DNA of 64,000 nt from Thermoplasmata archaeon (GCA_003554965.1 PWHR01000007.1:1-64000); one strand, 5' to 3'. Positions 1 to 8,128 are shown, counted from the first letter of the stretch. The notes: generated by a model not told the origin, from the sequence alone. Program-made: numbers and translations.

Positions 1-265
1 CTTTGATCCCTCGTTCTGCTAGTTCCTCCTTGAATTTTTCAGCGTTTAGATCCGCTATCTCTGCAGCTCTCATAAGAGAAACTTCATCATCTTTGTATAA
101 TTCTATAGCTATTCTCAGCCTTTTTCCAGGATTATTTCTCAGAAAATCTCGGAATGCATCTCTGAAAACGTCACTCCGAGATGTGTACTCTCCGGATTTC
201 ACCAAGGCGTCAAGTTCCTCGGTCATTATCTCTGGTAGGCTGAACGAAACACTTTTACTCCCCAT
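1..265 (-). CDS. Ribbon-helix-helix / UPF0175-type antitoxin, 3' end cut by the window edge
   Basis: The reading frame starts at ATG 265 and stays open to base 1, giving 88 codons. Residues about 3-45 (MGSKSVSFSLPEIMTEEL then ...SRSDVFRDAFRDFL) look like a ribbon-helix-helix DNA-binding fold. The next part (AIELYKDDEVSLMRAAEIAD then ...EELAERGI) matches the UPF0175 pattern of a helix-turn-helix-like segment with a conserved S-x3-AAE core. Family knowledge: such small proteins are usually antitoxins, often followed by a PIN-like toxin, which here would lie beyond the left edge. A TATA-like AT-rich stretch lies at about 286-296, so the transcript would be nearly leaderless. The antitoxin role is inferred from family and context. 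Confidence 0.7.
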   Translation of the reverse strand, partial: MGSKSVSFSLPEIMTEELDALVKSGEYTSRSDVFRDAFRDFLRNNPGKRLRIAIELYKDDEVSLMRAAEIADLNAEKFKEELAERGIK

Positions 266-312
266 GTTTTAACAATAGTTAGCAATAATAATTAAATCTT
301 TCGGATGATTTT

Positions 313-660
313 TCATTCAAAGCCCTCCTCATCCTCTTTCCAAAATATCTTAAAATCCACCGATTCCAACCGATCCACGAGAAGATCGTACTGACGGGCT
401 TTAACTCCCTTCTCAGCCTTCATTTCAGCTATCAAGATATAGATACTGTCAGCCTCGTCTAACTCCTTCACATTCCCGGACTCATCACTATAACACTCAG
501 AGTGTAGAACCGCATAAAAATCACCCAAAATATACTTCGGAGTCTTCGCCTCTTTTTCGATCTCGATCACGCTGACAGTTCCTTCTTTATTTTCCACCAG
601 GATATCCGGCTGAGATACCTGTAAGGTGGACCCTCTCCTAAAACAAACTTTAGGGAAAAT
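313..660 (-). pseudogene. 3' remnant of a PD-(D/E)XK-like protein
   Basis: A GTG at 597 would give 94 residues, but protein-like sequence continues upstream without any ATG, GTG or TTG start up to a stop at 661-663. The upstream part reads ...FRRGSTLQVSQPDILVENK, followed by EGTVSVIEIEKEAKTPKYIL. The spacing of QPDIL and VIEIE resembles the PD...ExE core of PD-(D/E)XK nucleases, but no third catalytic lysine can be assigned with confidence. The frame is lost exactly where the promoter and dyad repeats of the divergent ATPase gene begin (660-697). I read it as the 3' part of a gene truncated by arrival of that cassette. A short functional protein from GTG 597 is the alternative. Confidence 0.4.
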
Positions 661-667
661 TTAAATA
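660..667 (+). promoter_or_regulatory. TATA box of the DUF234 ATPase gene
   Basis: The TTTAAATA octamer lies 23 bases upstream of ATG 690. This spacing predicts a start of transcription at or next to the ATG, so the mRNA is probably leaderless and the adjacent dyads would cover the transcription start. Confidence 0.6.
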
Positions 668-697
668 CTTACTCTAGAGTAACTTACTCATGAGTAA
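667..697 (+). repeat. Upstream tandem dyad, copy 1 of a 31-bp direct repeat
   Basis: Two perfect 14-bp palindromes with a 15-bp pitch, TTACTCTAGAGTAA (669-682) and TTACTCATGAGTAA (684-697), follow the TATA box. The second contains the ATG start codon. The 31-bp block recurs directly after the stop codon at 2016-2046 with 28 of 31 positions identical and the first 22 perfect. Placed over the predicted transcription start, it looks like an autoregulatory operator. Its duplication around the gene also suggests a cassette border. Confidence 0.75.
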
Positions 698-2015
698 AAT
701 ATTCATAAACCGAGAAGACGAACTAAACTTTTTGAACAATAGCTACTCATCCCAAAAGGCAGAACTCCTGGTAATCTATGGTAGAAGAAGGGTCGGTAAA
801 ACCTATCTCTTAACTGAAGGGTTAGGAAAAGACTCGATCTACCTTTTAGCGGAAGAAAGTAAAACGGTCCTAAAGGATTTTTCCAACATACTAGCCGATG
901 AATTCGATGATAGGGTTCTGGAGGAAAATCCACTCCAGTCCTGGAAAGCTTTCTTTACTTACATAACTGAAAAAGCGAAAGAAGAAAAACTTCTCGTTAT
1001 CTTGGACGAGGTCCAATATCTCGCGAAGAACTACAAGCCGTTCATGAGTGTTCTACAGAAGGAATGGGATACTGAGCTCAAAGATACTGATATAACGTTG
1101 GTGCTGTGTGGATCTTTGATGTCCTTCATGGAGGGGGTGATCAGCGGAGATTCTCCTATCTATGGGAGGAGAACAGGTGCCTGGAAACTTCGACCATTGA
1201 GATTTTTAGATCTGAAGGATTATCATCCGATAAAGACCGAAGAATCTTTCAAAATCTATTCCATTTTTGGAGGGGTCCCGCAATACTGGAGAGATTACCA
1301 ACCAAAACAAAGTATATGGGATAATCTCGATAGGATGTTATTTTCAAAAGGTGGTAGATACTACCACGAACCGAAATACTTACTGAGAGAGGAGATCAGA
1401 GAAGTATCTAGATATTTTTCGGTCTTAAGAGCTATAGCGAACGGGTATACCTCCTTTGGTAATATCGCCGACGCATCGAAAACAGACACGAATTCACTAG
1501 GTAAATATCTCAATATACTAGAAGATATGGGATATATAAAAAAGGAAAAAACGATACTGGGCAAAGGAAGTAGATATATGATAGATGATAATCTATTCCA
1601 TTTCTGGTTTGAATTCGTTTATCCTCGCAAACATCTAATAGAAAAGGGAGAAGACGTTACAGGGCCTGTAAAGAAAGATTTCAATCGATATTTAGGGAGA
1701 AAATATGAAGACGTGGCAAAGGAATTCTTGGAAGCATTAAACAGAAAACAAAGACTCCCTTTCAAGTTCACTAAGATCGGCCGATGGTGGCATAAGGGAG
1801 ATGAGATCGATTTGGTCGCTGTAGAAGAAGATAAAGGGATGTTCTTCGAAGTGAAGTGGAGTGAATTGGGCGATGATGGTGTCAAAAAAATTATAGACAA
1901 ACTAGAGGATAAGACCGCTAGATTTGATCTAAAGGAAAAATATTTTGGCCTCATCACAAAGGATGCTCCAAAAAGAGAACTTGTTTTTACCCTGGATGAT
2001 ATATCGCAGATATGA
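690..2015 (+). CDS. Archaeal AAA ATPase with C-terminal DUF234 nuclease-like domain
   Basis: This 441-residue protein has a Walker A GRRRVGKT at residues 31-38 and a Walker B with D106-E107 (VILDEVQYL), typical of the archaeal ATPase family PF01637. A winged-helix part follows at about 240-300. The C-terminal DUF234-like domain carries EIDLVAVEE and FFEVKW, a PD-(D/E)XK-like arrangement. The family is abundant in archaea; its function is unsettled, and links to mobile or defence loci are suspected. The ORF is bounded by two copies of a dyad repeat, one ending inside its first codons and one starting at the base after TGA. It is divergent from a truncated gene and followed by over 400 bp without a convincing gene. 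Function beyond ATP-dependent action, possibly on DNA, is not visible. Confidence 0.88.
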   Translation: MSKIFINREDELNFLNNSYSSQKAELLVIYGRRRVGKTYLLTEGLGKDSIYLLAEESKTVLKDFSNILADEFDDRVLEENPLQSWKAFFTYITEKAKEEKLLVILDEVQYLAKNYKPFMSVLQKEWDTELKDTDITLVLCGSLMSFMEGVISGDSPIYGRRTGAWKLRPLRFLDLKDYHPIKTEESFKIYSIFGGVPQYWRDYQPKQSIWDNLDRMLFSKGGRYYHEPKYLLREEIREVSRYFSVLRAIANGYTSFGNIADASKTDTNSLGKYLNILEDMGYIKKEKTILGKGSRYMIDDNLFHFWFEFVYPRKHLIEKGEDVTGPVKKDFNRYLGRKYEDVAKEFLEALNRKQRLPFKFTKIGRWWHKGDEIDLVAVEEDKGMFFEVKWSELGDDGVKKIIDKLEDKTARFDLKEKYFGLITKDAPKRELVFTLDDISQI

Positions 2016-2046
2016 ACTTACTCTAGAGTAACTTACTTGTAAGTAA
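2016..2046 (+). repeat. Downstream tandem dyad, copy 2 of the 31-bp direct repeat
   Basis: The repeat begins at the base after the TGA stop of the ATPase gene. It contains the perfect palindrome TTACTCTAGAGTAA (2018-2031) and a decayed second palindrome TTACTTGTAAGTAA (2033-2046), at the same 15-bp pitch as the upstream copy. It differs from 667-697 at three positions near the end. No gene start lies nearby, so a simple operator role for this copy is not obvious. Confidence 0.75.
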
Positions 2047-2440
2047 CACCTCCCCGAGCAGGCGAGACGCTATCGAACCGCCCAACCAGCAACCCCCAAT
2101 TATCAAAGACAGCAGTTCGCCACTCATCCAAACCTCAATACCTCCACTCCTGTCTCCCATAGTTGATATATGAAAGATGGCAGTTTTACCCCTCTCGATT
2201 ATCAACGATAGCAGTTATCTGAATTCAAATCCTTCCCTACAATACATCCTCTAAGTACCACAACCCGATAATACCCTATAAATTTTATACCAACTTGCAA
2301 ACGGCACTACGATTCTAGATTATAGCCAAAGATGTAACTTTTACTAGATTTTTCCAATTCTTTGACTAATCTCACAAATTCTGTTCCTGATTATATAGAA
2401 TTCTTAGATTTCTAGTTTGACAAACACGGATCACCTCAAG
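2047..2440. other. Gene-free stretch with short imperfect direct repeats
   Basis: No convincing coding frame is seen. A 20-bp motif with core ATTATCAA...AGCAGTT occurs at 2098-2117 and 2197-2216 (17 of 20 identical, 99 bp apart), with a weaker copy at 2166-2185. Their purpose is unknown; they could be regulatory half-sites or remains of a lost gene. Confidence 0.35.
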
Positions 2441-2483
2441 ATATATTAATTAGTAAATCTATGTTAAAGACGGGTAGAATTTG

Positions 2484-2990
2484 ATGAATAAGACAATAAT
2501 AGGGATGTTTATGGGGATCATCGCTGTGATCTTACTTATTTTAGCGATATTTGTACCTATATTCACAGCAGAGGCACCTGGTCTTTCAAGTAGTACTCTC
2601 TTATACGACGATACCGACGATGACATTGTTCGGAACACGTATATATTTACTATTATCGCCCTTATAGGTGCGGCTCTTGGAACTATTGTCAGTTACATGG
2701 TGGATACCGGCAAGGCCAGTAAAAAACTCGGTGGCGGTTTTTTTGGGATTGCGATGATATTTTCATTCATCGCACCGCTATACTATTGGATAGCCAACAT
2801 CAGAGATCTAGATGATATGTTCGAGGAAATTGACGTAAATATGAGTGATTTCTGGTATTCTGAAGAAACGATCTTAGGAGAAATTAGCTGGAGCCCAAGC
2901 ATAGCATGGTACTTGATGTTCGTAGTCGGAGTGATCACTCTAATCGCAATGGTGCTGGTTATCACGGGGCCATCTGGTAGATCCAAGTGA
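2484..2990 (+). CDS. Small four-helix membrane protein of unknown function
   Basis: About 168 residues, with an N-terminal hydrophobic helix (residues about 4-26), a short acidic loop exposed outside (YDDTDDD), and further helices near 52-72, 80-102 and 142-163. ATG 2484 is preferred over TTG 2481. A TATA box ATATATTAA at 2441-2449 gives a leader of roughly 15 bases. No family is recognised. The short cytoplasmic end GPSGRSK is basic, as expected for an inside terminus. Confidence 0.7.
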   Translation: MNKTIIGMFMGIIAVILLILAIFVPIFTAEAPGLSSSTLLYDDTDDDIVRNTYIFTIIALIGAALGTIVSYMVDTGKASKKLGGGFFGIAMIFSFIAPLYYWIANIRDLDDMFEEIDVNMSDFWYSEETILGEISWSPSIAWYLMFVVGVITLIAMVLVITGPSGRSK

Positions 2991-3063
2991 GCTAAATACC
3001 AAAAACTTGAACCAAATGGTAGATTTAGTTGCGATTCCTTTCACTGTAGGATAACGGCTTTTT

Positions 3064-3190
3064 AACTTTTCTTACGAAAGGAAATGAAGTCCACACCTTT
3101 CTCTTCAAGCCTCCTTCCCACTTCCTCATCTTCTTGTGAGCTTCATTCTCTACCATATTAGCATATCGAACGACTAGATCATAAACCTAC
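3064..3190 (-). pseudogene. Possible frameshifted gene relic
   Basis: On the minus strand one frame reads VYDLVVRYANMVENEAHKKM. A second frame continues with EEVGRRLEEKGVDFISFRKKS and a TAA at 3064-3066. Both pieces have protein-like amphipathic composition and join if one frameshift is assumed near 3136. A stop lies just upstream of the first piece and there is no start. I take it as the decayed 3' end of a small protein; the family is not identified. Confidence 0.3.
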
Positions 3191-3247
3191 CTCTCTAGTG
3201 AAAGGATGCGGAGAAGATCTGGGGCTGAAGATCGAACTAAACCCTTT

Positions 3248-4249
3248 TTAGCCTTCTTTTGAAAGTAAAAGGCCAGGTATCATGGCCAGAACAGGCCCTA
3301 GGATGAAACCTGCCCAGACAGTTAAACCTAAGATCCCGAACACGAATACTCTGATCCTATCCCTAACTTCTGGCTTTTTAAAATCTGAAGACTCTTCAAA
3401 AAGCTTGTAACCTAGGATCACAGGGATCAAGGCAAAGATAAGCGTCACTGTAACGGTCAAGCTCGGATTAGAACCGCTTAAGGCTATAACTATCTGCATC
3501 AACATCATGGCTCCGCTGCCGATGTAAAGAAGACCGGAGGTCAGAAGAAACCACTCTCTTACGTTGCCAGGCCTTTTCCCCTGTGAACGGTATTTCCAAC
3601 CAGTCCATGTAAAACCCAATGTCAAAACGGCTATCATAGGAGCTAATATCAGCAAAAGAGATTGACCTTCCCATATACGTATGTTGATAACGTCTAAAGG
3701 CAGAAGGATCCACTCTACTAGACTCCATCTTTCTTCGTAACCTACAGCTAGGCCGTAATTACCTCCTGCTTCTTCTTCACTGTAAACGACTGCGTGGTAG
3801 GTACCACTCTCTTCGATATTCTGGTCGAAGGTCGCGGGATGATAGTAGCTTCCAGGAGTGAAAGGTTCGTATTTTCTTTCTCCCAGATCGCCTTCTATGA
3901 CCTTTATTCCGACATCATCTGGGATCTGCACAAAATCAGGTGTAGTATCATTTCCATCTATTCCCGGTCCGATAACCGCCAAGTTCGGCACAAAATCCTC
4001 GTTTTTCGGTGTCAACAAACTCAGGTAAAGTCTTTCACCGGACTCCATCTCCATCTCATAATAGTTCGCCACATCACCTCCTTTGAGTTCAGAATATATC
4101 GCCCAGGACTTGATGGGGTCTTCGATTATCATTGCGCTTTCGAGACTTTCGTTTCCCGAAGCGGTTTTGGGAACGTGAGCCGAAGCTGTAGAGACGCCAA
4201 ACAGCAGAAATACAGCTAAAGTCACTAGAACTACTCTTCTCACTCCCAT
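3248..4249 (-). CDS. Surface-exposed membrane protein: secreted beta-domain plus C-terminal helices
   Basis: The 333-residue protein begins with a clear signal peptide (MGVRRVVLVTLAVFLLFGVS, cleavage near ASA-H at residues 23-25). A beta-rich extracellular domain of about 150 residues follows, with a YYEMEMESGERLYLSL pattern like PPC/DVUA0089-type jelly-roll domains. Four or five membrane helices fill residues about 195-330. Similar one-domain proteins with unknown ligands are found in archaea. It is monocistronic, flanked by a relic downstream and the toxin-antitoxin promoter upstream. No enzymatic motif is visible. Confidence 0.7.
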   Translation of the reverse strand: MGVRRVVLVTLAVFLLFGVSTASAHVPKTASGNESLESAMIIEDPIKSWAIYSELKGGDVANYYEMEMESGERLYLSLLTPKNEDFVPNLAVIGPGIDGNDTTPDFVQIPDDVGIKVIEGDLGERKYEPFTPGSYYHPATFDQNIEESGTYHAVVYSEEEAGGNYGLAVGYEERWSLVEWILLPLDVINIRIWEGQSLLLILAPMIAVLTLGFTWTGWKYRSQGKRPGNVREWFLLTSGLLYIGSGAMMLMQIVIALSGSNPSLTVTVTLIFALIPVILGYKLFEESSDFKKPEVRDRIRVFVFGILGLTVWAGFILGPVLAMIPGLLLSKEG

Positions 4250-4396
4250 GCTAAAAACTACTGTTTAAGTATGATTTAAACTATTCTGTGATTTTCGTCT
4301 CATAGTCTAGGATCGATCGTTCACTCTACCTGGCCATATCTTTTTATCCATCTCAAACGCTCCACAACTTACAAATAATACAAAACATATTCTTTA

Positions 4397-5182
4397 ATGA
4401 TGAAAAAATCACAAGAAAGGGATATGAATTATAAAACGGTCTCCAAGAACGAGGCTCGACTTTTAGAAGCGATTAGCTCTAAAGAACTCTTAACCTTCGG
4501 AGTGAATGAGATCAAAGCTCTAACTGATTGGAAGAAGACCAGGATACATAACACGCTTTCCACACTAAAAGAAAAAGGACATCTGATCAAGATCAAAAGG
4601 AACACTTACACCCTTGAGAACGATTTCTTCGACAGGACTTTCGAAGTGGTCACCGACGCGGTAAAACCATCTTATGTGAGTTTTTGGACCGCTCTTTCCT
4701 ACTACGGTTTCACGGAGCAGCAGGTGAATACCATACAGCTGGTCTCAACAAAACAGCTGAAGGGATTGAAAGTCGAAAACAAAGATATAACCATAACAAC
4801 TTTCAAGCCCAGCAGATTCTTCGGATATCATAACAGGGAAGGTCCAATCATAGCGGAAAAAGAAAAGGCGTTGATAGATACCTTATACCAATTAGAAAAA
4901 TGTGGTGGATTTGAAGAGTATGTCAAATGCTTAAAGAACGGCTATAACGAATTGGACATAGAAAAGTACACAGAATATCTCATAAAATTTGATAACAGAT
5001 CTCTGATCTCTAGAACGGGCTTCATACTAGAAGAGCTGAATCTGGCAAAAAAAGACACCCTGAAAAAGCTAAAAGAACACAAGTCCAATACCTATATCCT
5101 GCTCGACCCCAACGGATCGAAAATCCAAGACCCTGACTCAGATTGGAATGTAAAAATTAATAGAGAGGTCCCCAAAACATGA
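4397..5182 (+). CDS. AbiEi-like antitoxin (type IV toxin-antitoxin), winged-helix regulator
   Basis: The 261-residue protein has an N-terminal winged helix (residues about 12-75, with TRIHNTLSTLKEKGHLIKIK) followed by the AbiEi C-terminal region (YVSFWTALSYYGFTEQQ; IAEKEKALIDTLY). AbiEi proteins neutralise an AbiEii nucleotidyltransferase and repress their own operon through the winged helix. The stop codon overlaps the start of the toxin gene by 4 bp (ATGA), so translation is coupled. Two ATGs (4397, 4400) or ATG 4424, which has an AAAGG stretch before it, could be the start. Confidence 0.85.
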   Translation: MMKKSQERDMNYKTVSKNEARLLEAISSKELLTFGVNEIKALTDWKKTRIHNTLSTLKEKGHLIKIKRNTYTLENDFFDRTFEVVTDAVKPSYVSFWTALSYYGFTEQQVNTIQLVSTKQLKGLKVENKDITITTFKPSRFFGYHNREGPIIAEKEKALIDTLYQLEKCGGFEEYVKCLKNGYNELDIEKYTEYLIKFDNRSLISRTGFILEELNLAKKDTLKKLKEHKSNTYILLDPNGSKIQDPDSDWNVKINREVPKT

Positions 5183-5961
5183 TATCGAGAGAAAAACTGA
5201 GAGATATAAACAAGAATTCGTTCCTGCATCTTTATCAGCAGGAAAAAGATTACCTCATCAAGATCTTTCTTTTCCACTACTTCCGAAAGTACGATTCGGC
5301 CGTTTTCAAAGGAGGCACCTGTATAAGATATCTTCACGGTACCGACCGGTTCAGCGAGGACATCGATTTCAATCTCTCTGTACAACCGCAAAAATTCAAA
5401 AAAGAAGTCAGCAACACCTTGAAAGAATTCGAAAACATAGGCATAGAATACGGCTTTATCAAAGAAGAAAATTTTGAAGATGCTTACACGGCGGATATCT
5501 GGTTTCACGGCCCCTTACACGAAGGAACCAAGCAAACAAGGAACAAATTCAGGATAGATGCGGGAAGAAGAGGAGGAACACTCTTAGAACCGAGGTACGT
5601 TCTGATAGAGTCTGAATATCCTGAGACCAAAGAAAAGTATCTCGTTCAGGTGATGAACGAAGACGAATTGCTGGTAGAAAAAGTGATCACCTTGTTAACA
5701 CGCTCTAAAGGCAGAGATCTCTACGACGTTTGGTATCTGCTGAAAAGCAACAAAGCTATAGACGTTGATCTGTTCCAACAGAAACATCGGGTCCTCGTAA
5801 ACGAAGGTTTTCTGAAAGAAGAACTCTCCTGGAACTCATATCCCCAAAAAGAGAAATACGAGAGAGACATGGAGAAGTTAGCCCCTAACATCGTACCTTA
5901 CGAACAAGTGAAGAAAGAAGTAGAGGATCATATCGACGAACTCCGTAGGGAAGTTTCCTAG
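5179..5961 (+). CDS. AbiEii/AbiGii-family nucleotidyltransferase toxin
   Basis: The 260-residue protein carries the nucleotidyltransferase signature: GGT at residues 45-47, then SED-I-D with S59, D61 and D63, the metal-binding pair of DNA-polymerase-beta-like enzymes. A later EKVITLLTRSKGRDLYDVWY segment is also typical of the AbiEii/AbiGii family. These toxins transfer nucleotides to cellular targets and act in phage abortive infection. With the upstream AbiEi it forms a complete type IV system. It ends with two TAG codons in tandem. Confidence 0.88.
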   Translation: MISREKLRDINKNSFLHLYQQEKDYLIKIFLFHYFRKYDSAVFKGGTCIRYLHGTDRFSEDIDFNLSVQPQKFKKEVSNTLKEFENIGIEYGFIKEENFEDAYTADIWFHGPLHEGTKQTRNKFRIDAGRRGGTLLEPRYVLIESEYPETKEKYLVQVMNEDELLVEKVITLLTRSKGRDLYDVWYLLKSNKAIDVDLFQQKHRVLVNEGFLKEELSWNSYPQKEKYERDMEKLAPNIVPYEQVKKEVEDHIDELRREVS

Positions 5962-6040
5962 TAGATTCACAAAATCAATTTCGTGGAACTACTTCATGTA
6001 AACACATACCACCAACTGCAGCTTGCAATCCAACTGATGG

Positions 6041-6352
6041 TTGTTAATCTCTTCGACTGGAACCCTAAAAGATGAGGCCGACCTACTCAAGTGGAATCGT
6101 CAGGACAGAAAGGAACATCACATGGTGGTCGGCAGGTCCGTGGAAGGCGGAAATGAAGTCGAAACCCTATCGTTGGAAGATTTCTTTGAAATAGTAAATC
6201 ATATTCGGCATCTCCCTCTCCACTTCGAAACCGAGCCTTCCCATAAGATTAAAAATTTTTGTCTGATCCCGTCGAACGTCCAATGGTCGAAAATCCACAA
6301 AAGCCTTCTTAACCGTTTAAAAGCAGTAGACCATAACCTTTGTATAAAATGA
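6041..6352 (+). CDS. Doubtful small hypothetical ORF, possibly a relic
   Basis: A TTG-started frame of 103 residues without recognisable family or ribosome binding site. The middle part (HHMVVGRSVEGGNEVETLSL then EDFFEIVNHI) looks more protein-like than the ends. It lies in the 410-bp gap between the toxin gene and the coiled-coil gene. It may be a gene remnant or chance. Confidence 0.25.
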   Translation: MLISSTGTLKDEADLLKWNRQDRKEHHMVVGRSVEGGNEVETLSLEDFFEIVNHIRHLPLHFETEPSHKIKNFCLIPSNVQWSKIHKSLLNRLKAVDHNLCIK

Positions 6353-6372
6353 GCACGATGTTATTTTCGTAG

Positions 6373-8094
6373 ATGAGAGAGGATGATATATTGGACCCTG
6401 TAGAAGATATTTATGATGATGAAGAAGGTTCACTAGAAGATTTGAGGAAAGAGTTGGAGGAACGTGAAAGGGACGTAGATAGGAGGGAACAGAAAGTTTG
6501 GAACAAGGAAGATAGATTGGATGAACGGGAGGAAGATCTCGACAAAAGAGAGCAGGAACTTGAAAAGAAAAAAGCTCAGCTAGAAGAAAAAAAGAAGAGA
6601 GTGGTTGAGAAGGAAAAAGAGTTCGAAAAGGATCTAAAAGAGTTGTCCGATAAGATCATGGCCGTTGATGAAAAGAGAGATGAGTTAGAGCAGAGGAAAA
6701 CGGAATTGAGGGATGAAAAGGAAAAGATCGTTAAAAGAAAACTGGACCTAGACAAGAAAGAATCTGAATTAAAACAACTAGAAAAGGAAGTAAAATCGAG
6801 GAGAAAAAAAGTCGAAGAAAAAGAAAATAGATTGAACGGATTAAAAAAAGATCTAGAGTCTCGTAAAAAAAAGATAGATGAGTCGGAGAAACAACTCTCT
6901 CAAAAGAAAACTAAATTGGATGAACGTGAAAAGCATTTGAACGAAAAAGAGTTGGAATTGGAGAGGAAAGGGTCCAAGCTAAAAGAGCTGGAAGATCAAC
7001 TCAACTCAAAAGAACAAGAGATCGATAAAAAAGAAGAAAAATTGGATCAAAGAGAAAAGGAACTGAACAACAAAGAATCTGGATTAAAAGAGCTAGAAAA
7101 CCAACTCACCACTAAAGAACAAGAGATAGATAAAAGAGAAGAAGAATTGGATCAAAGAGAAAAGGACCTGAACAACAAAGATGCTGAACTAAAAGAACTG
7201 GAAAACCAACTCACCAAAAAAGAACAAGAGATCGATAAAAGAGAAGATAAATTGGACCAAAGAAAAAAGGACCTGAACAACAAAGAATCTGAATTAAAAA
7301 ACCTAGAAAACCAACTCAACACTAAAGAACAAGAGATCGAAAAGAAAGAAGCTAGATTGGATGAACGTGAAAAGAACCTGAAAAACAAGGGAAAAAAATT
7401 GGATCAGAAGGAATCCGACCTGAAGGAATTGGAAGACCACATCAGGGCCAAGGAAAAAAGACTCGATAAAAGAGAAGATAGATTGGATGACAGAGAAGAC
7501 GATCTTAACAAAAAGGAAGAAAAATTGGAGCAGAAAGGGTCCGACCTTGAAGAGCTGGAAGAACATATCTATTCCAGGGAACAAGAGATCGATAAAAGGG
7601 AGGAAGGGTTGAACAAAAGGGAGGAAAGAATTTATCAAAAGGAATCCGACCTGAAAGAACTGGAAGATGAACTCACCAAAAAAGAACAAGAGATAGATAA
7701 AAGAGAAGAAGACCTTGAAGAATTAAAAGAAGAAGTCGGAAAGAAAGAAGTTAGGTTAGATGAACGTGAAAAGAACCTGAACGAAAAAGAAGGGAACTTA
7801 GAAAGAAAATTAAAGGATACGTATGAAATAAAAGGCGAACTGCAGGAAAAAGAAAAGCAGCTGATGAAGATGGAGTCCGAACTGAAAGAATCTGATAGAC
7901 GCTCTGAATTAAGAGAAGCGGAGATAGAAGACTGGTTCGAACAGATAGATTCAAGGAGATCCGAATTGGAAGAAAGAGAAAAAGAATTGAAGATGAAAGA
8001 AGAAGAGATAAATATATGGGAGAAAGGAGTGAAGGAGAGGGAAGAAAAAGTTAATATGAAGGAGGAAAAATTAGAAGAAAAAAATATGTTCTGA
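6373..8094 (+). CDS. Long charged coiled-coil protein with internal 35-residue repeats
   Basis: After an acidic 20-residue head (MREDDILDPVEDIYDDEEGS), almost all of the 573 residues form an uninterrupted heptad-rich helix of Glu, Lys, Arg and Asp, with Leu/Ile at heptad positions and almost no Gly or Pro. A 35-residue unit (five heptads; KEQEIDKREEELDQREKDLN and flanking residues) is repeated at least four times between about residues 203 and 342. There is no signal peptide or membrane helix, so it is probably cytoplasmic and structural. No enzymatic domain is seen. It could be a filament, spacer or SMC-like scaffold. It follows the toxin-antitoxin genes on the same strand, but functional linkage is not shown. 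Confidence 0.8.
   Translation: MREDDILDPVEDIYDDEEGSLEDLRKELEERERDVDRREQKVWNKEDRLDEREEDLDKREQELEKKKAQLEEKKKRVVEKEKEFEKDLKELSDKIMAVDEKRDELEQRKTELRDEKEKIVKRKLDLDKKESELKQLEKEVKSRRKKVEEKENRLNGLKKDLESRKKKIDESEKQLSQKKTKLDEREKHLNEKELELERKGSKLKELEDQLNSKEQEIDKKEEKLDQREKELNNKESGLKELENQLTTKEQEIDKREEELDQREKDLNNKDAELKELENQLTKKEQEIDKREDKLDQRKKDLNNKESELKNLENQLNTKEQEIEKKEARLDEREKNLKNKGKKLDQKESDLKELEDHIRAKEKRLDKREDRLDDREDDLNKKEEKLEQKGSDLEELEEHIYSREQEIDKREEGLNKREERIYQKESDLKELEDELTKKEQEIDKREEDLEELKEEVGKKEVRLDEREKNLNEKEGNLERKLKDTYEIKGELQEKEKQLMKMESELKESDRRSELREAEIEDWFEQIDSRRSELEEREKELKMKEEEINIWEKGVKEREEKVNMKEEKLEEKNMF
6979..7398 (+). repeat. Four tandem 105-bp coding repeats
   Basis: Units at 6979-7083, 7084-7188, 7189-7293 and 7294-7398 are strongly similar at DNA level; for example GAACAAGAGAT recurs every 105 bp. 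More diverged copies follow to about 7700. The unit equals 35 codons or five heptads, so unit number can change without breaking the coiled-coil phase. Confidence 0.8.
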
Positions 8095-8128
8095 TCCTAC
8101 ACCTGTAAAATGCACAATGGAGTGCCTA

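Noticed and set aside
2023-2205. Minus-strand 60-codon frame as the 5' part of the truncated nuclease gene
   Set aside because: It overlaps the downstream dyad, shows no protein-like pattern or ribosome binding site, and does not join the 313-660 frame convincingly.
6979-7700. CRISPR-like regularly spaced repeats
   Set aside because: The repeats are contiguous, 105 bp, inside one open frame and keep codon phase; there are no unique spacers of constant length.
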